64,000 nucleotides of DNA from a virus: IMG/VR virus record IMGVR_UViG_3300047455_000060, positions 1 to 64,000 of that record, one strand, 5' to 3'. Below are positions 24,383 through 32,283 of this stretch, one piece after another (positions within the stretch are counted from its first letter, which is position 1; each line of letters opens with the position of its first letter). The translations under genes and the position numbers were made by a program. The notes under the pieces were generated by a model that was not told the origin of the DNA, made no database searches, and saw nothing but the letters and a program-made list of their open reading frames with translations.

Positions 24383-24721
24383 TTAGACTTTTTGTTTTGT
24401 TTTTTCGTTTAGTTTAGTTGCTAACAAATCTTTATATGAAGATTCTGTAGGAATAGTTAGTTCAGGCTGTGCAGTATCTGATGCATTTTCATAATCCATA
24501 GCATGATATACACTACCAATATAGTCAGCAGCTTTAGTAATTTTAGCCTGTTGCCATCCTTCAATTCCTTCTGCTTCACTTACAGATTTAAGCATGTCGT
24601 GTAATTGAATAGCATATTTTGCAATTTTGTATAGGTCTGCACGGGCCATTTGCACTTCGTGATCGCGTTCTGCTGCGTGTGCTAAATCACCTAAACCTTC
24701 TTTGAATTCATTTTTTCTCAT
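24383..24721 (-). CDS. Hypothetical late protein
   Basis: 112 residues, helical, with no Cys. It contains HAAERDHEVQMARADLYKIA and ends in a Lys-rich tail. A late-type octamer about 30 bp upstream and a CTGGAG ribosome site mark it as a late-expressed virion or assembly protein. Family not recognised. Confidence 0.65.
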   Translation of the reverse strand: MRKNEFKEGLGDLAHAAERDHEVQMARADLYKIAKYAIQLHDMLKSVSEAEGIEGWQQAKITKAADYIGSVYHAMDYENASDTAQPELTIPTESSYKDLLATKLNEKTKQKV

Positions 24722-24751
24722 TGAGTTAACTCCAGTAATACATATTAAATG

Positions 24752-24759
24752 TATTTATC
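24752..24759 (-). promoter_or_regulatory. Late-type promoter octamer GATAAATA
   Basis: GATAAATA on the minus strand, about 30 bp before the 112-residue gene. The TAA inside the octamer is also the stop codon of the Cys-rich gene upstream. Confidence 0.7.
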
Positions 24760-25081
24760 GTCTTGCTGCTGTGCCGCCCATTAAATTAGCGTTTATGTCT
24801 TGTGCATTTTTAGCAGTGCCATCTGCATTAGTTGCTTGAGGAGCCTTAGGTGCACCATACTTGCCTTTTTTAGATACCTTACGCTTTGCTCCAGGAACAC
24901 TTGCTATTGTAGCAATATTGCCTGAACTAGTACTGCCCGCAGTTGCATCTTCTGTAACTGCATTGCAACTACAATGCGAGCATGTAGGTTTACAAGTACA
25001 ATCTTTAGCTTTAACATCGGCACCACAGCACTTGTCTGAACAGTAGCCTTTTCTGCCTTCTAGTAAATCACTCATTTTCAT
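24755..25081 (-). CDS. Cys-rich small protein with capsid-targeting-like start
   Basis: 108 residues from MKMSDLLEGRKGY. This start is chosen because AAGGAG lies about 11 bp upstream; the longer frame overlaps the gene before it. Residues 12-40 hold about ten Cys (SDKCCGADVKAKDCTCKP and SHCSC), suggesting metal clusters or disulfides; the rest is Ala/Thr/Lys-rich and disordered. LLE after the start fits a prohead-protease site, suggesting an internal head protein. Confidence 0.65.
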   Translation of the reverse strand: MKMSDLLEGRKGYCSDKCCGADVKAKDCTCKPTCSHCSCNAVTEDATAGSTSSGNIATIASVPGAKRKVSKKGKYGAPKAPQATNADGTAKNAQDINANLMGGTAARR

Positions 25082-25094
25082 TTTTTTAATCTCC

Positions 25095-25538
25095 TTACCA
25101 TTTTCTACACGACCAGTAACGTGCCTTATGGCGAGGCCCTGGATTATCACAGTTATGTCTTGCACGGAAACTTCTTCTACGTGCTGGATTAGACTTTTTA
25201 ATCTTCATGTCAGGATCACCAAAGTTAACCTTTACTACGTTGCCTTTAGGATTCTTAACATATACTTTAAACTTCTTAACATCACCTTGCATAGGCTTGC
25301 CTAGTTTAACTTTACGTCCTTGATACTCTGCTTCGTCAAGAATTTCATCATCATACAGCATGTCCAAGTCGCCTTCCCATGTGTACTCGTCTTCGCTTAC
25401 TTTAACACAGTTGTTGACTCGTTTGCCATCTTTCATCTTAGTGCCGTCTTTACGGTATCCCTTCCAGCACTTAGGATCTAAACGTTGCTTGGCTTCGTCT
25501 ATTTCGTTATTTTCTAATATTAGATCAATAATTTTCAT
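25095..25538 (-). CDS. Probable internal head protein with basic Cys-containing C terminus
   Basis: 147 residues beginning MKIIDLILENNEIDEA, a T4-like capsid-targeting pattern with an ILE site. The middle has a Lys-rich beta region (KKFKVYVKNPKGNVVKVNFG), and the C terminus is strongly basic with paired Cys (RARHNCDNPG, ARYWSCRKW). The basic tail fits DNA binding or packaging. It overlaps the next gene by 4 bp. Confidence 0.65.
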   Translation of the reverse strand: MKIIDLILENNEIDEAKQRLDPKCWKGYRKDGTKMKDGKRVNNCVKVSEDEYTWEGDLDMLYDDEILDEAEYQGRKVKLGKPMQGDVKKFKVYVKNPKGNVVKVNFGDPDMKIKKSNPARRRSFRARHNCDNPGPRHKARYWSCRKW

Positions 25539-26440
25539 TTCTTTTTCCTACCAGACTTCATATTGGCGCACCAGTGATACATTTTAGCTTTTTCGCCTGA
25601 TGCATTTTTAGCACGTTTGCGTAAATCTGTTACACTACCATTACAACTTGCACCTGAACGCTTTACACGCCCTGGTCTGCTTTTGCCTTTTTTCTTACCA
25701 TCAGCAAAGTTTTCTTCAATGCTTTCTGCTTGTGCCATAGCTGTTTGCATTTGCTTTTGACTAAATTTAATACCTTGTTGTACAAAGAACTTTTGTAGCC
25801 AAGTTATATGTATCAAACCTATAGCTGACGCAATCAATATAAGAATATTAGGTGCAAACTCTTTTAATAGTTCAGCTAACGCACTAGGTTTTTTATTTTT
25901 ATATCTAGCTACTATTTGATCAAAGTTCTTCGGACGTAGTTCTGGTAGCGGAGCAGTAGCAGGCGCCTCTTCGGTTTGTAATACATCCTGTGCTGTACGT
26001 ATAGCACGAGTACCTTGTGGATGATTTGGATTGATACTTACTGTTTCACCGTTAATTAGTTCGCTAATGTTTGCTGCTTTGCCTACACTGTCTAGAACTT
26101 GATGTAATTTATCTTGTGCATCGTAGTTTCCGCTTTCGTAACCTTTTTTGCCACGAACTTCTACACGATGTTTTTCGTTAGTATCCATTATATGTAGAAC
26201 GTCCATATGTTTATCACGCTCTAGTTTTAAAATTATACCTTCGGCTAGTCCTAGATTGAATAATACATTGGTCGATTTACCTTTAACTTTAGAACTTAGT
26301 GTAGGTGGACGACCATCTTTGTCTACAGTATTACCGAATTTAGCAGCCTGTGTCTTGATTTCGTCAGTGCTTACATCAACAGTAGTGTTAACACCTTTTA
26401 CAATTCTGCCATCTTCTTTTAGTATTTCGTATATTTTCAT
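25535..26440 (-). CDS. Probable virion protein with a membrane segment and basic Cys C terminus
   Basis: 301 residues. MKIYEILKED at the start fits the capsid-targeting pattern with an LKE site. Around residues 190-215 is a hydrophobic stretch (ILILIASAIGLIHITW) able to cross a membrane. The C-terminal 50 residues are basic and contain two Cys separated by about 29 residues (GASCNGS and MYHWCANMK), the same style of tail as the preceding protein. A membrane-spanning head protein could act at DNA entry. Confidence 0.65.
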   Translation of the reverse strand: MKIYEILKEDGRIVKGVNTTVDVSTDEIKTQAAKFGNTVDKDGRPPTLSSKVKGKSTNVLFNLGLAEGIILKLERDKHMDVLHIMDTNEKHRVEVRGKKGYESGNYDAQDKLHQVLDSVGKAANISELINGETVSINPNHPQGTRAIRTAQDVLQTEEAPATAPLPELRPKNFDQIVARYKNKKPSALAELLKEFAPNILILIASAIGLIHITWLQKFFVQQGIKFSQKQMQTAMAQAESIEENFADGKKKGKSRPGRVKRSGASCNGSVTDLRKRAKNASGEKAKMYHWCANMKSGRKKK

Positions 26441-26664
26441 TTTTTATGACCCCTAAACCCTCGTGGCATATTCATTTGTCCATGCATCTTAGGAAGTCCA
26501 AACCAAAGTTCAAACCATTCTTTATCACCGGGGCGAATGTTTAGTTCACGTTCTTTTTTACGATTACTGTTAGCAGCATCACTAATGTTCTCAAGAGTAT
26601 ACTCTGTGTAACCTTTAAATTCGTTTACACCTGCAAGTTTCTTGATATAATCTAGTTCATCCAT
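26437..26664 (-). CDS. Small hypothetical virion-block protein
   Basis: 75 residues, starting MDELDYIKKLAGVNEF, with a Trp/Met-rich C terminus (KEWFELWFGLPKMHGQMN) and a basic end. Overlaps both neighbours by a few bases. No family recognised; likely structural from context. Confidence 0.65.
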   Translation of the reverse strand: MDELDYIKKLAGVNEFKGYTEYTLENISDAANSNRKKERELNIRPGDKEWFELWFGLPKMHGQMNMPRGFRGHKK

Positions 26665-27469
26665 TACTTTTTTTCTTGTTATGCTGTGCCCATGCTATTG
26701 CATATGGTGCGCCTTCGTCATCCGGAAACTCTTTTTTAAGTGCTTTAACTTGACGTTCTCTACCTGGAGGTGCATCTTCTTGTTTTTTCTTTTTCATTTT
26801 CTTTTCGTCACTACTGTGACCAAAAGTTTGATGTACTAGGTTATCTAGTTTGCGATGAAATAAATCTTCTTCGTCTTCACTAGCATCTTCTGCTGCTACA
26901 GGCTCTTCGTCTCGTATTCCCATGCCTTGTCTAACGGCTGCAAACATTTCGTCTGCTACTTCTTGATTAGGCACACCTTGTTTAAACGATTCTAAATCGT
27001 CTGCTGCGGCTGCCGCTCGCATCTTGCTTGCGCTCATACCTTCTGCACCATCTGCATCTGGATCACGCTCTCCTGCGCTTACTACTTTAATTGATTTAAA
27101 GTTATACTCTACGCCATTGTACTTGTTAATTAATTCTTCAAATGCAGGAACACGATCACTGCCTGCAACATATACTAAATTGTCGTATCCTAATGCATCA
27201 ATCTTTTGTAATGCTTGAATGATTGTTTTTACTTCCGGATTACCGATAGTAACTTCAGGAAAAAAGAATTTAGCATAACGTAATTTATCTGCAAATGCTA
27301 AAGGATCTGTTTTAGGTTTTTGTGATTGGCTTAAAAAGATATAAGGGTCACCGCCTTGTGATTTAACTGCATCTACTAGTTTAGCGTGACCAATAGTAGG
27401 CGGGTTCATACGGCCAAAAGCCATTGCCGCAGTTGATTCGGGAGCCTCAAATAATTCTCTTAATCTCAT
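26657..27469 (-). CDS. HxGH-type nucleotidyltransferase with capsid-targeting-like N terminus
   Basis: 270 residues. After MRLRELFEAPES comes FGRMNPPTIGHAKLV with the TIGH motif at 25-28, and SASKMRAAA near residue 150 corresponds to the ISxTxxR motif of NMN adenylyltransferases and cytidylyltransferases. The last 80 residues are a charged linker plus GRERQVKALKKEF and YAIAWAQHNKK. A nucleotide-transfer enzyme in a virion block, with an LFE site after its first ten residues, suggests an enzyme packed into the head. Substrate unknown. Confidence 0.75.
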   Translation of the reverse strand: MRLRELFEAPESTAAMAFGRMNPPTIGHAKLVDAVKSQGGDPYIFLSQSQKPKTDPLAFADKLRYAKFFFPEVTIGNPEVKTIIQALQKIDALGYDNLVYVAGSDRVPAFEELINKYNGVEYNFKSIKVVSAGERDPDADGAEGMSASKMRAAAAADDLESFKQGVPNQEVADEMFAAVRQGMGIRDEEPVAAEDASEDEEDLFHRKLDNLVHQTFGHSSDEKKMKKKKQEDAPPGRERQVKALKKEFPDDEGAPYAIAWAQHNKKKSNG

Positions 27470-27801
27470 GAATATTCCCCGTTTTTAATTTGTTCCATTT
27501 CTTCGGAAAATATTAAGTCAATAATCGCTTGTCTATCGTCGTTATTAAAAACTTCATCTGGCATACGTGCCACATTAAACTTTTTACAATATGACTGTAA
27601 TGCTTGTTCAACCATGTCACCTAAGCATTTGTTTTGATCTATTGGTTTGCCTTCTCTATGCAAATCTGCAACACGAGAAACTGCTGGGAAAAAACTTTTT
27701 CTATAAAACATAGGATCGTTGCGCATAAACACAACAACATCATCAACTACATCAAACGGTAAAGATGTGTCAGTAGTTTGTGAAAATTCATCTATACGCA
27801 T
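27466..27801 (-). CDS. Hypothetical virion-block protein
   Basis: 111 residues, MRIDEFSQ at the start, then helical with two Cys (NKCLGDM, SYCKKF). Overlaps neighbours by 1-4 bp. The N terminus partly fits the capsid-targeting pattern of adjacent genes. No enzyme motif. Confidence 0.65.
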   Translation of the reverse strand: MRIDEFSQTTDTSLPFDVVDDVVVFMRNDPMFYRKSFFPAVSRVADLHREGKPIDQNKCLGDMVEQALQSYCKKFNVARMPDEVFNNDDRQAIIDLIFSEEMEQIKNGEYS

Positions 27802-28040
27802 TATTCGTTCCCTCCAGATATTTCAATATCAAAATTGTCATACCCTTGTTCAAACATTAATGCTGCTAAACGATCAGCATATTCATCTGCTTCTTCGTTA
27901 GTTAATTCTCGTTGTAAAGGAATTTCAATAACAGGATTGCCATCTACAGTTTCTAATAAAGTTTGTGAAGGGAAAACACTTTCGTCTAGTAAGCTAGGAC
28001 CTTCTTCTTTTTCTAATATTACTCGTACAAAATGTTCCAT
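27801..28040 (-). CDS. Small acidic hypothetical protein
   Basis: 79 residues, strongly acidic, with a beta-alpha-beta-like order (NPVIEIPLQRELTNEEADEY, then YDNFDIEISG). No recognised motif. Shares one base with the next gene and lies in the same late block. Confidence 0.65.
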   Translation of the reverse strand: MEHFVRVILEKEEGPSLLDESVFPSQTLLETVDGNPVIEIPLQRELTNEEADEYADRLAALMFEQGYDNFDIEISGGNE

Positions 28041-28051
28041 TATTCTAACCC

Positions 28052-28444
28052 TTAGTGATTCAATTTGATGCTATTTACTACGCCGTCAGTCCAGCTATTA
28101 ATAGATGTTCTTACCCAAACATAATTTCCTGTAAAGTTTGTAATTTTACTTTCAGTAGTACCTTCGTCGTTTACGACTGGATATGCTTGACTATAAACAG
28201 TAAACCAGTCGTCTTCTGTAGGATTAATAGCTAATGTTCCTTGGATAGCAACTGTGCCTATAAACCCTGTTATAGTATATTGTATTGTATGAAAACCGTC
28301 ACTACGACCGTAGTAACCATCTCCTTTTTGCGGATTGCTATTTCTATCTACAGAAGTACTATCCCCGGGATGAGACATCGCCGCGTTTGTGACTGTAGTT
28401 CCGTTGTCGTCGTATGTGAATTCAAATGTATTACTGTTTGCCAT
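28052..28444 (-). CDS. Beta-rich virion-type protein, probably leaderless
   Basis: 130 residues starting MANSNTFEFTYDDNG. Beta-sandwich-like composition rich in Thr, Ser, Asn and Gly; contains YTITGFIGTVAIQGTL and NYVWVRTSINSW. No cysteine. There is no ribosome site; instead a late-type octamer ends 5 bp before the ATG. A TTG five codons upstream overlaps that octamer and is less likely. Context and composition suggest a neck or tail surface protein. Confidence 0.65.
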   Translation of the reverse strand: MANSNTFEFTYDDNGTTVTNAAMSHPGDSTSVDRNSNPQKGDGYYGRSDGFHTIQYTITGFIGTVAIQGTLAINPTEDDWFTVYSQAYPVVNDEGTTESKITNFTGNYVWVRTSINSWTDGVVNSIKLNH

Positions 28445-28449
28445 ATAAC

Positions 28450-28457
28450 TATTTATC
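28450..28457 (-). promoter_or_regulatory. Late-type octamer directly abutting a start codon
   Basis: GATAAATA, 5 bp, ATG on the minus strand. Predicted transcription start falls at the ATG. Confidence 0.65.
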
Positions 28458-28463
28458 AATATT

Positions 28464-29117
28464 TTACTTGACGACTAGTTTGTCGATGCGGCGAATATTA
28501 GATAACATTAAGTTACATAGTTGTAGTGTGCGCTCATCTCTTGCATAAAAGTACATTCCGTTAACATAACCTGAATTAAGTAATTCTTGTAGCAATACTG
28601 GACCTACTTTAATTAATTTAGGATTGTTAATAGCCCATTGACCAAATGTAACATCACCTTTTGCTGTGCCAAGTGTTACTTTATATTGGTATCCATTATC
28701 ATGATCTACAATAATATTATGTTCATTTAGTGTATTAATATAATTAGGATCAGGCGCATGTAAACTAATTATACTAGATTGTTTAACATCTTGCATAATA
28801 CCATTAAGCCACTCAAAATTATTAGTGTAAATTGATATGTTAGGGTATTCGATGCGCAATTTATAATCATCAAATTTATTAAAATGATTAAAGAGTTTTT
28901 TTGCATCAAAAAAACATTCTTTAGAGACTGGCTTCTTTCTTATGCCGCTTTGTAATAGTAATGGTTCGCCTTGTTCATATTCGTGTTGCATTGTATCAAG
29001 AACTTGCCTAGCGAATGGCAAGTTCTTGTCTCTAAACGAAGAGGATAGTTGATTTGAGATGCTTAGTCTATATAAGTATGCACCCCAAAACAACTTAGTC
29101 GTTTCATACTTCTTCAA
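28464..29117 (-). CDS. Hypothetical protein downstream of clpA
   Basis: 217 residues, alpha/beta, soluble. Basic N-terminal third with AYLYRLSISNQLSSSFRDK; C-terminal third ends LSNIRRIDKLVVK. No motif recognised. Its start overlaps the clpA-like gene by 14 bp, so it is translated from the same message. Confidence 0.65.
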   Translation of the reverse strand: MKKYETTKLFWGAYLYRLSISNQLSSSFRDKNLPFARQVLDTMQHEYEQGEPLLLQSGIRKKPVSKECFFDAKKLFNHFNKFDDYKLRIEYPNISIYTNNFEWLNGIMQDVKQSSIISLHAPDPNYINTLNEHNIIVDHDNGYQYKVTLGTAKGDVTFGQWAINNPKLIKVGPVLLQELLNSGYVNGMYFYARDERTLQLCNLMLSNIRRIDKLVVK

Positions 29118-31338
29118 CGACTTCCTCCGACGCCGATTCTAATACAAATTTCTCTTTATAGTCAATAGTTACATGTCCGCCATTTTTAAGATTTCCGAAC
29201 AGTAATTGACGACTTAAAGGACGTTTGATTTCTTTGTCAATAACACGTTGCAACGGCCTTGCACCCATCTTAGGATCAAAGCCTTGATCAACTAGGGCAT
29301 CTAATGCTTCGTCAGTGACAGTAATTGCAACATTTTTGTCTGCAACCATGACTTTAAGTTCAAGCAAGAACTTACCAACAATTTTAAGCATAACTTCTTT
29401 GCCTAGTTTAGCAAATGTAATCACACCATCAAGTCTGTTACGGAATTCCGGTGCAAAGAACTTTTTAAGTGCAGTATCTTCGTAATTATTCTCCATACTG
29501 TCACCAAACCCGATTGTGTTTTTCTCAGCATCCTTAGCACCAAGATTGGTAGTAAGAATAAGGATACAATTACGTGCATCTGCCTCTTTGCCGTTAGACC
29601 CAGTAACTTTACCATTGTCCATTACTTGCAACAAGATCTGTGAAACATCTGGGTGTGCTTTTTCAATCTCATCAAGTAGCAATACACAGTTAGGATTTTC
29701 TTGCAATTTAGTAATTAGTAGACCTGAGTTTTCTTCATGTCCTACATACCCTGGAGGCGAACCTAGCAATTTAGAAACACTGTGTTTTTCTTGATACTCT
29801 GACATATCAAAACGCACAAGTTCTACACCCAATTGGTTAGATAATTGCTTTGCAGTTTCAGTTTTACCTGTACCAGTCGGGCCCATAAACACAAATGCAC
29901 CAATTGGCTTGTCATCTGGTTTAAGACCTGCTTGTGCAACAAGAATTTTATCAACAATATCTTCAATAGCAGTGTCTTGACCATACACAACTTTCTTAAG
30001 ATTGTGTTCAAGATTAGCAAGATTGTCAGTTTCTGTTTGGCTTACTGTTTCTGCAGGAAGTTTAACAACTTTTGCAAGTTCAAATTCAATGCCTTTAGCA
30101 GTAACAATTTTTTCTTCAACGTTGTTTAGATTAAATCTTGAACATGCAAGGTCAATTAAGTCAATTGCTTTATCTGGCAATTTTTTATCTGACTGATATT
30201 TAATTGATAACTTAACAGCACTTTCAATAGCTTCATCTGTAATAGTTGTTTTGTGATAATCTTCGTAGTATTTTTTAATACCTTGTAGAATATCTTTAGT
30301 TACACTTGCAGTAGGCTCGTCTACAGTTACACGTTGGAATCGACGCATAAGAGCACGATCCTTTTCAAAGTACTTGCGATATTCGTCCCAAGTAGTTGAA
30401 GCAACAACTTTTAGATTGCCTTTGGTAAGAGCTGGTTTAAGCATGTTAGCAAGATCGTTTGCTCCACCGCCTCCACCTGCGCCTGCACCGTTCATCATAT
30501 GTGCTTCGTCAATGAACATAATAGTTTTGCCTTTGCCTTTAAGGCCAGCAAGTACTAGTTTAAAGCGTTCTTCAAAGTCCCCGCGATATTTAGAACCAGC
30601 AAGCATACTACCAATGTCGAGCATATATACTTCGTATTCTTTTAAGAAGTCAGGCACATTGTCATTAACAATGTTATATGCCATGCCTTCTGCAATAGCA
30701 GTTTTACCAACACCTGGATCGCCAACTAGCAATACATTGTTTTTATTCCTGCGTCCTAATGCAAGTGCTAGACTTTCAAGCTCTTCTGAACGACCAATAA
30801 TTGGATCAATTTTACCAAGTTTCGCCTGTCCATTAAGATTAGTAGTAAATGCTTTTAATGCTTTTTGAGCTGCACCACTAATTTCTTCATCTGCAACTGC
30901 TTCTTCATGTTCTGAACTAATGTAATCTGCAAATGTGTCTTTGTCGACTCCTGCTTTTTCAATAAAGTATGCAGCATGACTTTTCTTTTCGCTCATCATA
31001 CTAAGAAGAACATCATTTAGTTCAATCTCTGCACGGCCTGCGAACAACACTTGTGTAAATGCACGATTAAGTACACGTTCTACACTTTGTGTTTTCTTAG
31101 GCTTATACTTTGTTTCTTCTGTTTTAATTTCATCAAGATTATTCTTGAGATAATGCTCTAAATTAGATTTAAGGTAGTCAACGTCTGCACCATATCCTGA
31201 CATGAGTTTGAAGAAACTATCAGAACACATCATTGCAAATAATAGATGTTCGACTGTTACATACTCATGCTGTAACTTACGTGCATCTTTTATACTTTTT
31301 TCAAATACTAATTGTAGCTCTTCACTTGGTTCAACCAT
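29104..31338 (-). CDS. clpA: ClpA-type AAA+ unfoldase
   Basis: 744 residues, ClpA length, with the Clp N domain (about 1-145), AAA module 1 (Walker A GDPGVGKT 206-213, Walker B FIDEAH 275-280) and AAA module 2 (Walker A GPTGTGKT 486-493, LLLDEIEK 553-560). No long coiled-coil M domain, so it is not ClpB. IGF at 609-611, just before FFAPEFRNRLD, sits where ClpA and ClpX carry the ClpP-docking tripeptide. No clpP is visible nearby, so it would work with host ClpP. Own early-type promoter. Confidence 0.93.
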   Translation of the reverse strand: MVEPSEELQLVFEKSIKDARKLQHEYVTVEHLLFAMMCSDSFFKLMSGYGADVDYLKSNLEHYLKNNLDEIKTEETKYKPKKTQSVERVLNRAFTQVLFAGRAEIELNDVLLSMMSEKKSHAAYFIEKAGVDKDTFADYISSEHEEAVADEEISGAAQKALKAFTTNLNGQAKLGKIDPIIGRSEELESLALALGRRNKNNVLLVGDPGVGKTAIAEGMAYNIVNDNVPDFLKEYEVYMLDIGSMLAGSKYRGDFEERFKLVLAGLKGKGKTIMFIDEAHMMNGAGAGGGGGANDLANMLKPALTKGNLKVVASTTWDEYRKYFEKDRALMRRFQRVTVDEPTASVTKDILQGIKKYYEDYHKTTITDEAIESAVKLSIKYQSDKKLPDKAIDLIDLACSRFNLNNVEEKIVTAKGIEFELAKVVKLPAETVSQTETDNLANLEHNLKKVVYGQDTAIEDIVDKILVAQAGLKPDDKPIGAFVFMGPTGTGKTETAKQLSNQLGVELVRFDMSEYQEKHSVSKLLGSPPGYVGHEENSGLLITKLQENPNCVLLLDEIEKAHPDVSQILLQVMDNGKVTGSNGKEADARNCILILTTNLGAKDAEKNTIGFGDSMENNYEDTALKKFFAPEFRNRLDGVITFAKLGKEVMLKIVGKFLLELKVMVADKNVAITVTDEALDALVDQGFDPKMGARPLQRVIDKEIKRPLSRQLLFGNLKNGGHVTIDYKEKFVLESASEEVVEEV

Positions 31339-31380
31339 TCTTCTTCCTTAGTGTTTATAATAAGTTCGGTAACACTTTAT

Positions 31381-31408
31381 ATTATACATTGTTTTCTGTT
31401 ATTGTCAA
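31381..31408 (-). promoter_or_regulatory. Early-type promoter for clpA
   Basis: TTGACA, 16 bp, TATAAT on the minus strand, about 40 bp before the ATG; the leader ends in AAGGAAG. It lies in the gap after dnaJ. Confidence 0.8.
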
Positions 31409-31427
31409 TGTAAAGAGTAACCAATAC

Positions 31428-32240
31428 TTAAATATCGTTTAAAATTTCTCGTATTCTTTGTAATTGTTGTGCTTTTAAATTGTTAGGTATAGTTGCTTCA
31501 ACTGTTATTAACAATTTGCCTTTTTGATTAGATCTAACATCAGGAATACCATACCCATTTACACTAAATGTGGTATTATTTCTAGTTCCTTTAGGGATCG
31601 TAAGTTCTAAATTTTTTCCGTCTAATGTATTTACACTAATTTTAGTGCCAACAATCATTTCTAAACAGTTAACTTTAACTGTAGTTTTAAGATCATTATA
31701 ATTTCTTGTCCAATTAGGTTTATGATTAATATGAACTTCAACAAATAAGTTACCCCGTCTGCCAGGAATACTATTATCTCCTAGATTTGAAAATTTCATA
31801 GTATCGCCATGATTAACACCAGGCGGAATATCTAAGTTTACAGTTTCTTCTTGACCATTTCTTAATCGGTATGCAGCAATAATTTTTTTACCTGTTAATA
31901 CTTCTTCAAGTTCTAATTTAACACGTAATCGTACATCGGGATTTTGTGGTCGAGCTCGGTGCTGCCCACCAAACATGCTTGCAAACATATCACTAAACGG
32001 ATCGTTGCCCATGTTGCTTGTATTGTAATGGAATCCTCTTTGACCTGCTGTTTGCTGCTGGTCATACATAGCTCTTTTATGAGGATCTTTTAGAGTTTGA
32101 TATGATTCATTGACCTGTTTAAATGTTTCTTCATTACCACCTCGGTCAGGATGGTGTTGCATACTTTGCTTTTTGTATGCTTTACGTATGTCTTCTTCGG
32201 TGGCGGTCTTAGGAACACCTAAGATAGAATAATAGTCCAT
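31428..32240 (-). CDS. dnaJ: DnaJ/CbpA-like co-chaperone (type II, no zinc finger)
   Basis: 270 residues. A full J domain opens the protein (MDYYSILGVPKTATEEDIRK, with HPD at 30-32), then a short Gly/Phe-type linker and the two beta-barrel client-binding domains (LELEEVLTGKK, DIPPGVNHGDTMKF). The Cys-rich zinc domain is absent. It would stimulate host DnaK. No ribosome site precedes the ATG; the start codon lies in the 3' arm of a hairpin with a late-type octamer in its loop. Confidence 0.92.
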   Translation of the reverse strand: MDYYSILGVPKTATEEDIRKAYKKQSMQHHPDRGGNEETFKQVNESYQTLKDPHKRAMYDQQQTAGQRGFHYNTSNMGNDPFSDMFASMFGGQHRARPQNPDVRLRVKLELEEVLTGKKIIAAYRLRNGQEETVNLDIPPGVNHGDTMKFSNLGDNSIPGRRGNLFVEVHINHKPNWTRNYNDLKTTVKVNCLEMIVGTKISVNTLDGKNLELTIPKGTRNNTTFSVNGYGIPDVRSNQKGKLLITVEATIPNNLKAQQLQRIREILNDI

Positions 32241-32266
32241 ACAATTACTTATCGTATGGACTATTA
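32230..32266 (-). promoter_or_regulatory. Hairpin over the dnaJ start with late-type octamer in the loop
   Basis: Perfect 13-bp inverted repeat (arms TAATAGTCCATAC and GTATGGACTATTA) with an 11-base loop. The loop contains GATAAGTA, a late-type octamer, which ends 5 bp before the ATG; the ATG is in the 3' arm. Read-through RNA would hide the start; RNA begun at the octamer would lack the 5' arm. Confidence 0.8.
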
Positions 32267-32283
32267 GGTATTAACAGTAATGA

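Noticed and set aside
29104-31338. Considered as ClpB disaggregase
   Set aside because: No long coiled-coil middle domain between the AAA modules, and an IGF docking tripeptide is present.
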